From CAZMCT01 sp964564785 (GTDB lineage Bacteria; Planctomycetota; Phycisphaerae; UBA1845; Fen-1342), in contig CAZMCT010000043.1 in assembly GCA_964564785.1 (NCBI GenBank), forward strand, positions 1 through 27,835: a stretch of 27,835 bases of DNA. The letters are read 5' to 3'. Shown in pieces: positions 22,465 through 27,835 of the stretch (its first letter is position 1; every line of letters starts with the position of its first letter). Under the pieces are notes generated by a model that saw only the letters and a program-made list of their open reading frames with translations, searched no databases and was not told the origin of the DNA. A program made the position numbers and the translations under genes.

Positions 22465-23802
22465 ATGACCTGGCTGCCGATGGATACCTGGATCGTCGTC
22501 GTGGGCGCACTGGCGGCGATGTCGTGCGCCGTGCTGGGCACCTTTCTCGTGCTCCGCAAACTGAGCATGATGGGGGACGCGATCAGTCACGCCGTGCTGC
22601 CCGGGCTGGCGGCCGGATTTCTGCTGACGGGCAGCCGCGACAGCCTGGTGATGCTCGTCGGGGCGGGCGTGGTGGGCCTGCTGACGGCGCTCTTCACGCA
22701 GTGGGTGCACGCGACGGGCAAGGTCGACCGCGGGGCGGCCATGGGGGTCGTGTTTACGATCCTGTTCGCCATCGGACTGATCCTGATCCGCCGCGGGGCC
22801 GACCACGTCGATCTCGATCCCGACTGCGTGCTCTACGGCTCGATCGAACTCGTGCCCCTCGACACGGTGTCGCTGGCCGGCCGGCTCGTGCCGCGCGCGG
22901 CCCTGATCACGGGCGCGGCCTTCGCGCTGAACGCGCTGTGCGTGGCGCTGCTCTACAAGGAGTTCAAGCTCACCAGCTTCGACCCGGCCCTGGCCACCAC
23001 GCTCGGTATCAACGCCACCGCCATGCACTACCTCCTGATGGCCTTGGTGGCAATCACTACCGTAGCCGCGTTTGAAAGCGTCGGCAGCATCCTGGTCATC
23101 GCGATGCTCATCGTCCCGCCGGCGACGGCCCACCTGCTGACCGACCGGCTCAGCCGCATGCTTCTACTGAGCGTGGTGTTGGCGGCGCTCGCGGCCGGGC
23201 TGGGGCACCTGGGGGCGATCACCGCGCCGGCGTGGCTGGGGTTCGACGGACTGAGCACGAGCACGGCCGGGATGATGGCCGTGGCCAGCGGGCTGCTGTT
23301 CACGCTGGCGCTGTTGCTGGCGCCCCGGCATGGGCTGGTGAGCCGGGCGGGGCAGCGGCTGGCGCTCGCGCAGCGGATCGCGCGCGAGGACGTGCTCGGG
23401 CTGCTCTACCGGCTGGAGGAGCCGGGCCCGCGGCAGGCGGCCGGAGCCCCGCGGGCGCTGATCGCGCGGCTGATCGGGGCGGGGGCGTTGACAGTTGGCC
23501 TGGCGCTGCGGGGGCTAACGCGGCGCGGGCTGATCCGAGCGGCAGGAGGCGTGTACCACCTGACGGCCGCGGGGCGTCTGGCGGCCGGGCAGGTGGTGCG
23601 CTCGCACCGGCTCTGGGAGGCGTATTTCGAGCGAAACCTGCCGCTCGCAACGGACCATCTGCACCCGGTGGCCGAGCGGCTGGAGCACGTGACGGGGGCG
23701 GCGCTGCGCGCGAAGCTGGCCGACAGCCTGGGGCACCCCGAGCGCGACCCGCACGGGGCGCCGATTCCGGAGGGGCTGCGCGAGGGTGAGCGTCACGGGT
23801 GA
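22465..23802 (+). CDS. Metal ABC permease fused to a DtxR/MntR-like domain (second permease)
   Basis: A 445-residue paralogue of the previous gene. The permease core is at 8-290, with LVLRKLSMMGDAISHAVLPG (28-47) and ILVIAMLIVPPATAH. The C-terminal extension (about 295-440) reads like a whole DtxR-family regulator: REDVLGLLYRLEE (D309 aligns with MntR D8), a winged-helix region to GLIRAAGGVYHLTAAG, SHRLWEAYF (H381), VAERLEHVT (E404, E407, H408, the full E-x2-E-H metal motif) and DPHGAPIP (428-435), a DtxR-family hallmark. The metal site is better preserved here than in the first permease. The ATG at 22465 has no Shine-Dalgarno sequence and is 104 bp after the upstream stop, separated by repeat sequence. 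Confidence 0.88.
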   Translation: MTWLPMDTWIVVVGALAAMSCAVLGTFLVLRKLSMMGDAISHAVLPGLAAGFLLTGSRDSLVMLVGAGVVGLLTALFTQWVHATGKVDRGAAMGVVFTILFAIGLILIRRGADHVDLDPDCVLYGSIELVPLDTVSLAGRLVPRAALITGAAFALNALCVALLYKEFKLTSFDPALATTLGINATAMHYLLMALVAITTVAAFESVGSILVIAMLIVPPATAHLLTDRLSRMLLLSVVLAALAAGLGHLGAITAPAWLGFDGLSTSTAGMMAVASGLLFTLALLLAPRHGLVSRAGQRLALAQRIAREDVLGLLYRLEEPGPRQAAGAPRALIARLIGAGALTVGLALRGLTRRGLIRAAGGVYHLTAAGRLAAGQVVRSHRLWEAYFERNLPLATDHLHPVAERLEHVTGAALRAKLADSLGHPERDPHGAPIPEGLREGERHG

Positions 23803-23874
23803 GAGTGACACGCCAGACGTGAGGCGTGACAGGTGGCCGCTGTCCGGCCCGGGGTGGCGCAGCGCCCCGACGAC

Positions 23875-25320
23875 CTACGCCCCGCGCGCCACGCCACCCG
23901 AGCCCGACCGCGGCGCGAACTCCCGCACCTCGAACGACCCCGCGACCACCGCCCGCAGTTCCGCGAGACTCCCCACCCGCCCCTCCCCCAGCGCCTGCAC
24001 CAGCACGTTCCCCGCGGCCGTCGCCTCGGCCGGGCCCGCACGCACGACGCGCCCGGTCGCGTCGGCCGTGAGCTGATTCAAGAGGTCGTTCCGCGAGCCG
24101 CCACCGACGACATGCACGACGCGCATACGCCGCCCTAGCAGCCGCTCCAGACGCTCGAGCACGACCGCGGATTTCCGCGCCAGGCTCTCCAGTGCACACC
24201 GCACGACCGCACCCGGGCCCTCCGGCGCTCGGTGACCCGCGGCCTCGCACGCCGCCCGGATTCGCGCCGGCATGTCCCCCGGCTCCGCGAATTGCGGATC
24301 GTCCGGGTCGACCCACGCCTCGGCCGGGCCGGCCGCCTCCGCCAGCTCCGTCAGCTCCGCATGCGTGTACCGCTGCCCGGCCTGGGCCCACGTCCGCTGG
24401 CATTCCTGCACCAGCCACAACCCCGCCACGTTCCGCAGGAACCGCACCGTCCCCGCCACCCCGGCCTCGTTAGTGAACTCCGCCGCCAGGCTCTCCGCTG
24501 AAATCAGCGCGCCCGGCAACTCCACCCCCACCAGCGACCACGTCCCCGAGCTGATGTACGCCCAGTCCTCACCCGCTGCCGGCACCGCTGCAACCGCTGC
24601 GGCCGTGTCGTGCTCGGCCGTGTGCACCAGCCGCACGCCCGCCTGGCCGACCTCGTCCGCGACATCCGCCCGGAGCGGCTCGGCCGGCGTTCCGGATGCG
24701 GCGATCGGCGGCAGAATCCCGGCCGGCAGGGTCAACTCGGCCAGCAGGTCGGCGGCCCACGCGCCGGCCCGCGGGTCGAGCATCTGCGAAGTGCTGGCGA
24801 TGCTCCGCTCGCTCGCGTCGCAGCCGGTCAGCCAGTGTGCCAGCAGGTCGGGCATGAACAGCAGGCGGCGGGCGCACGCGAGCAGGCCCGGGTTGCGCTC
24901 GGCGATTCCCGCGAGCTGATAGAGCGTGTTGAACGGCAGAAACTGGATCCCCGTCCGCTCGTACACCCGCCCGCGGCCGAGGCGCTCGAGCACGCGGGCC
25001 ATGACCTCCGGCCGGGCATCGCGGTAGTGCCGCGGCAGCGTCAGCAGCTCGCCGCCTGCGGAGAGGAGGCCGAAATCGACGCCCCAGGTGTCGATGCCGA
25101 ACGCGTCGAGTCTGACGCCCCGCTGCGTGCAGCGGCCTAGCCCGGCCTTCAGCTCCTCGTACAACCGCACCGCGTTCCAGCACAGGTGCCCGCCCAGCCG
25201 CGCCGGCCCGTTCTCGAACCGGTGCAGCTCCTCCAGCCGCAGCCGCTGTCCGTCGAAGGTCCCCAGCATCGCCCGCCCCGACGACGCCCCGAGGTCGAAC
25301 GCGAGGTAATTCGCAGGCAT
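23875..25320 (-). CDS. rhaB: Rhamnulokinase
   Basis: A 481-residue FGGY-family sugar kinase; RhaB phosphorylates L-rhamnulose at O1 in rhamnose breakdown. Evidence: YLAFDLGASSGRAMLG (phosphate-1 motif), AFGIDTWGVDFGLL (catalytic-aspartate region, typical of rhamnulokinases), FLPFNTLYQLAG, SSGTWSLVGVE, FTNEAGVAGTVRFLRNVAGLWLVQECQRTW (strongly RhaB-like) and HVVGGGSRNDLLNQLTADATGR (adenosine motif). The ATG at 25320 fits the conserved N-terminus although no clear ribosome binding site precedes it. No rhaA, rhaD or transporter is beside it. It converges with the metal-permease cluster, with only 72 bp between the stop codons. Confidence 0.93.
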   Translation of the reverse strand: MPANYLAFDLGASSGRAMLGTFDGQRLRLEELHRFENGPARLGGHLCWNAVRLYEELKAGLGRCTQRGVRLDAFGIDTWGVDFGLLSAGGELLTLPRHYRDARPEVMARVLERLGRGRVYERTGIQFLPFNTLYQLAGIAERNPGLLACARRLLFMPDLLAHWLTGCDASERSIASTSQMLDPRAGAWAADLLAELTLPAGILPPIAASGTPAEPLRADVADEVGQAGVRLVHTAEHDTAAAVAAVPAAGEDWAYISSGTWSLVGVELPGALISAESLAAEFTNEAGVAGTVRFLRNVAGLWLVQECQRTWAQAGQRYTHAELTELAEAAGPAEAWVDPDDPQFAEPGDMPARIRAACEAAGHRAPEGPGAVVRCALESLARKSAVVLERLERLLGRRMRVVHVVGGGSRNDLLNQLTADATGRVVRAGPAEATAAGNVLVQALGEGRVGSLAELRAVVAGSFEVREFAPRSGSGGVARGA

Positions 25321-25373
25321 GCGGGAAATGTAAACCCGACGCGGCCGACTTGCAGCGCCGCGCGGTCAGCTCG

Positions 25374-25398
25374 GTGTGCCACTGCCGTGTCGGAAGTG
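25374..25398 (+). repeat. GTGTGCCACTGCCGT short interspersed repeat, copy 2
   Basis: GTGTGCCACTGCCGTGTCGG followed by AAGTG is an imperfect palindrome (CACTGCCG/CGGAAGTG). It is nearly identical to 1631-1655 (opposite strand) and 25669-25693. Confidence 0.75.
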
Positions 25399-25446
25399 CA
25401 GGGTGTGTCCTCTTCGGCCGACGAGCCGTCGGCCGCTACCACTTCG

Positions 25447-25617
25447 GGTGTGTGGCACCGCCGCCCTCGGCGGTGAAGCAACGCCGCGCCACCATGCAGT
25501 GCTCAAGAATCCCGGTGTGTGGCACCGCCGCCCTCGGCGGTGACTTGCCGGGTGTGTGGCACCGCCGCCCTCGGCGGTGACTTGCCGGGTGTGTGGCACC
25601 GCCGCCCTCGGCGGTGA
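25447..25617 (+). repeat. 37-bp hairpin repeats, 4 copies
   Basis: Copies start at 25447, 25514, 25551 and 25588; the last three are in strict tandem with a 37-bp period. Each contains a perfect stem CACCGCCG-CCCT-CGGCGGTG preceded by GGTGTGTGG and, between tandem copies, CTTGCCG. The copies are essentially identical over 30 bases. There is no spacer diversity and no cas gene, so this is not a CRISPR. The 25321-25736 spacer holds no gene. Confidence 0.9.
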
Positions 25618-25641
25618 AGCAACGACAGTGGCGCGCCATCC

Positions 25642-25693
25642 CACAGCCGAGGTCGGCTGTGCCACGCTCTGTGCCACTGCCGTGTCGGCAGTG
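25642..25693 (+). repeat. Two palindromic repeats, CACAGCCGA and copy 3 of GTGCCACTGCCGT
   Basis: CACAGCCGA-GG-TCGGCTGTG (25642-25661) is a perfect nine-base inverted repeat. It is followed by CTGTGCCACTGCCGTGTCGG and then CAGTG (25669-25693), a third copy of the family at 1631 and 25374. Confidence 0.75.
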
Positions 25694-25736
25694 TACGCCG
25701 GCGACCTGGTCCAGCCGCAGCGTGCCGCCCGCCCGT

Positions 25737-26201
25737 CTACGGCGCCGGGTGCCCGCTCACGCCCCCCGCGATCCGCAGCAGGTGGTACGCCCCCACCAGA
25801 ACCGGAAATGCCGTCACCGCCACCGCCCAGCGCGCCAGCCGCAGCCCCGTCGCCGGCCGCCGCCGCCCGATCCACTCGCAAATCACCACCACCAGCGCCA
25901 CCGTGATGAACTTGAACACCGCCAGCCCCGGCAGGTTCCAGCGCGCGATCACCCAGTCCGCGACCGCGTTAACCTCGGTCCCGCCCTCGTGCAGGATCAG
26001 CCCCGTGAACAGAACGTCGAGCGACGCCGCAAACACGTACCACGAATAGAGCGCGGGGTAGAGCGTCGGCCGGCGCATGAACGGCCGCGGGTCCGGCCGG
26101 GCGTCCGGGCGGTCCGGCGCTTCGGCCCCGGCCGCGCTGTTGGCTGTGGGCGACGCGGGTACGCTCCCCGTGGCATAGGCGTCGCGGTCCGCTGCGGTCA
26201 T
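25737..26201 (-). CDS. DUF5658-like membrane protein
   Basis: A 154-residue protein. A ~45-residue polar, Ala/Pro-rich N-terminus is followed by about three membrane segments: YSWYVFAASLDVLFTGLIL, GLAVFKFITVALVVVICEWIG and LARWAVAVTAFPVLVGAYHLL. The SLDVLFT...GGTEVNAVADWVI...FKF...CEWIGRRR pattern matches DUF5658, common in planctomycetes and of unknown function. I chose the ATG at 26201; a TTG at 26228 would add nine residues (including two cysteines), and neither has a clear ribosome binding site. It is divergent from the prepilin gene. Confidence 0.75.
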   Translation of the reverse strand: MTAADRDAYATGSVPASPTANSAAGAEAPDRPDARPDPRPFMRRPTLYPALYSWYVFAASLDVLFTGLILHEGGTEVNAVADWVIARWNLPGLAVFKFITVALVVVICEWIGRRRPATGLRLARWAVAVTAFPVLVGAYHLLRIAGGVSGHPAP

Positions 26202-26236
26202 GTCGCAAAAGTTTATCTTGCGGCACAAGCGGGCGT

Positions 26237-26261
26237 GGGGGCCGGGGGCGATGGGCGGGGG
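26237..26261 (+). promoter_or_regulatory. Potential G-quadruplex in a divergent intergenic region
   Basis: G-runs at 26237-26241, 26244-26248, 26253-26255 and 26257-26261, with loops CC, CGAT and C, fit a stable three-tier G-quadruplex on the plus strand. It lies about 36 bases upstream of the DUF5658 start codon, probably in or next to that gene's promoter. Confidence 0.5.
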
Positions 26262-26351
26262 CGAGTTGTGAGAATCGCACAGCGCAAGGACGCTTCGTTC
26301 GTGCAGGGGGCGTGTTTTTCGGGAGGGTTGTCAGATCCGGTCGGACGGGAA

Positions 26352-26378
26352 AAAAGGGGTTGCGTTCCAGCCCCTTTT
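26352..26378. terminator. AAAAGGGG/CCCCTTTT hairpin upstream of the prepilin gene
   Basis: AAAAGGGG (26352-26359) pairs perfectly with CCCCTTTT (26371-26378) around an 11-base loop. It looks like a bidirectional terminator but lies between two divergent genes, 30 bases before the prepilin start. It may instead be a leader structure or a relic of the AAAAAGGGG repeats seen elsewhere. Confidence 0.4.
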
Positions 26379-26407
26379 GTCGATAATTGAAAGTTGCGGG
26401 AGCCCGG

Positions 26408-27376
26408 GTGCGCGGCTGGGGGCGCGGCGGGCGAGCGCGGGTTAACTTGGAGCGGACCGGGAACCGTTTCATTCCATCTCGGCGTCCTGGATTCACGTTG
26501 ATCGAGTTGCTGGTCGTGGTCGCGATCATCGCCTTGCTGATCAGCATCCTGCTGCCGTCGCTGGGCAATGCGCGCGAGAACGCCCGGCGGCTGAAATGTA
26601 GCGTGAACTTGCGATCGATCGGGCAGGCTTCGCATACGTACCTGGGCCAAACCGGCTACTTCGCACACCCGCAACTCTTCCCCGAGCAGCTCGGCGATGA
26701 GGAGTTCCAGTACTTCTGGGGCTCGATGCCCATGCTCCGCGGTGAGAAGACGATTGGCGTCGGCGAACAGAGCACCGTGTGGGAGTGCCCCAACGCGCTC
26801 AAGAAGCGCATGCCGTGGAAGGACCCCAACGACCCGCTGCGCATCATGGATGCTTCACAGCGCTACTCCTTCCTGAGCTACGGAGCGAACGACTGGGGTC
26901 TCGGCGAAAACTGGCCGAACGCGAATCAGTACGTCGAGACCGGAATGATGAACTACATTCCGCGGGAAGATGACTTCTGGGGGGTCCGCGAGGGGCAGGT
27001 GAAGGTGCCGCAGCAGTTCATCTGTTTCCTGGAGTCGAACCGCGACGGAGACTGGGACCAGCTCGGAGTGTCCTGCCTGAACACGAATGGCTGCACCTGG
27101 TGCTTCCCGTATGAGAGCCCCGGGGCGATCCACCCGGTCCGCAAGTCCTGGGGGACGAACGTGTGCTTTTTCGACGGCCACGTGAACTGGTACCCCACCC
27201 TCAAGAGCCCTGACGCGATGGCGATCGTCAACATTTACCAGGCCGCGAAGTACCTGGACGGGATTCTCCTCGCGCACGCCGGCCCGCCGATTATCACGAT
27301 CCAGAAGCGCGGCGAGTGGCGGAAGATGTGGTGCCGGCAGGGGAACATCAACCCGGCCGATCCGAACATGCCGTAG
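26408..27376 (+). CDS. Prepilin-like (type II pseudopilin-type) secreted protein
   Basis: A 322-residue protein with a class III prepilin leader: a basic stretch ending RRPG then FTLIELLVVVAIIALLISILLPSLGNARENARRLKC (cleavage expected after G28, conserved E33 five residues in). After the membrane helix comes a planctomycete-style globular domain: CSVNLRSIGQASHTYL, WECPNALKKR, YSFLSYGANDWGLG, and NVCFFDGHVNWYP, the H-x-G/DGHV motif typical of this expanded family. The start is uncertain: GTG at 26408 has GGGAG five bases upstream; TTG codons at 26387 and 26447 are alternatives, with no ATG available. Planctomycetes encode many such proteins; their exact role is unsettled. It is followed 32 bp later by a zinc-ribbon protein, probably in the same operon. 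Confidence 0.85.
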   Translation: MRGWGRGGRARVNLERTGNRFIPSRRPGFTLIELLVVVAIIALLISILLPSLGNARENARRLKCSVNLRSIGQASHTYLGQTGYFAHPQLFPEQLGDEEFQYFWGSMPMLRGEKTIGVGEQSTVWECPNALKKRMPWKDPNDPLRIMDASQRYSFLSYGANDWGLGENWPNANQYVETGMMNYIPREDDFWGVREGQVKVPQQFICFLESNRDGDWDQLGVSCLNTNGCTWCFPYESPGAIHPVRKSWGTNVCFFDGHVNWYPTLKSPDAMAIVNIYQAAKYLDGILLAHAGPPIITIQKRGEWRKMWCRQGNINPADPNMP

Positions 27377-27408
27377 CGGGCAGACAGCCAATCTGAAGGT
27401 AATCGCCG

Positions 27409-27804
27409 ATGGCAGAACCAAAGCAGCGCGCAGCTTGGCTTCGCGCGGCGGCGATCTTGTTCGTCGTTGCGGCCCTTGGCTTCTCGGCGGTGTCCTGGTG
27501 GACCTACCGCGCCCGGCCGCGCGGTACGGAATCGGACCTAGTGCTCCTGACCTGCGCCGAATGCGGCCAAGACATCCAACTGCCCTCGCGCGACTATGCG
27601 AAGCTGCGCCGCGACCCTCAGACGCAACGCTTGCCCTGTCCGAATTGCGGCAAGCCCCAGGCTCAGTTGGCCGCCATGCGCTGCCCGCACTGTAACCGCG
27701 GCGTCCCGCGCCAATCACCCGACAAACCGTTCGTCTGTCCGCACTGCAACAAATCGCTCAACCCCTTCGAGGGTGCTGAGGAGGTAGTGTCAATTCCTGT
27801 GTAA
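27409..27804 (+). CDS. Membrane-anchored protein with tandem zinc ribbons
   Basis: A 131-residue protein with an N-terminal membrane helix (about 10-31, WLRAAAILFVVAALGFSAVSWW) and four CxxC knuckles: C49/C52 (TCAECG), C77/C80 (CPNCG), C92/C95 (CPHC) and C110/C113 (CPHC). These suit two zinc ribbons or rubredoxin-like knuckles. The orientation of the soluble part is uncertain; the N-terminal KQR before the helix and RAR after it are both basic. Function unknown. The ATG is 32 bp after the prepilin stop codon, with a GAAGG site nine bases upstream, which suggests co-expression. The last 31 bases of the window after the stop show nothing. Confidence 0.8.
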   Translation: MAEPKQRAAWLRAAAILFVVAALGFSAVSWWTYRARPRGTESDLVLLTCAECGQDIQLPSRDYAKLRRDPQTQRLPCPNCGKPQAQLAAMRCPHCNRGVPRQSPDKPFVCPHCNKSLNPFEGAEEVVSIPV

Positions 27805-27835
27805 ATTGATTTTCGGGGCATCCGTCACGTTCGTT

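Noticed and set aside
25447..25617. Possible CRISPR array
   Set aside because: Three units are in strict tandem with no unique spacers, the unit is a GC hairpin, and no cas genes are present.
1..27835. Prophage, transposon or integrated element
   Set aside because: No integrase, transposase, phage structural gene or tRNA-linked attachment site is visible; the genes are mostly ordinary chromosomal functions.

Overview
The window looks like a piece of a high-GC Planctomycetota genome, most likely Phycisphaerae-like. That is inference from three things: a prepilin-type protein with the G|FTLIELLVVVAIIALLISILLPSL leader style, a PEP-CTERM-tailed secreted protein, and DUF5658/DUF3467 proteins. 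There is no rRNA, tRNA, transposase, integrase or CRISPR array that I can see. One run of 100 Ns (1355-1454) is an assembly gap inside a tandem repeat.

Layout. 1-1060: 3' part of a six-hairpin glycosidase-like gene. 1061-1776: repeat-rich spacer with a 76-bp tandem array. 1777-6303: Mut7-C RNase-like protein (-), phosphoglucose isomerase (+), double-ACT protein (+), AGXT2-type aminotransferase (-). 6543-6995: an unrecognised, very basic small protein. 7309-9609: galT and an N-acetylmuramoyl-L-alanine amidase (both -). 9908-11182: YggX-like protein and a PEP-CTERM protein with a structured leader (both +). 11459-13748: LipM/LplA-family acyltransferase and an orphan MacB/FtsX-type permease (both -). 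13749-14281: non-coding, full of palindromic and periodic repeats. 14282-16553: tightly overlapped operon panB > methyltransferase > DUF3467 protein (-). 16789-18673: a small YjfB-like protein and a REC-GGDEF-HD-GYP signalling protein (+). 18822-23802: a four-gene metal ABC importer (+). 23875-25320: rhamnulokinase (-). 25321-25736: hairpin repeat nest. 25737-26201: DUF5658 membrane protein (-). 26408-27804: prepilin-like protein plus a membrane-anchored zinc-ribbon protein (+).

The most interesting system is the metal importer. It has a lipoprotein binding protein with a His-His-His-Asp metal site, an ATPase, and two ZnuB/TroC-type permeases. Both permeases carry a long C-terminal extension resembling a complete DtxR/MntR-type metalloregulator (winged helix plus dimerisation domain), with much of the metal-ligand set retained. 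The promoter in front of the cluster contains a perfect ATTGTA-N8-TACAAT inverted repeat overlapping its -10 box. No free-standing DtxR/Fur regulator lies in the window. The fused domains could therefore be membrane-tethered regulators or cytosolic gates that close the importer when metal is plentiful.

The second theme is an unusual load of short interspersed repeats. They include a ~105-bp multi-stem palindromic element (one copy apparently absorbed in frame into a methyltransferase gene), GTTCCCT/GGGAACA heptamer arrays that supply the TAG stop codons of two unrelated genes, 15-17-bp periodic TTTCAAC arrays, and 37-bp hairpin repeats.
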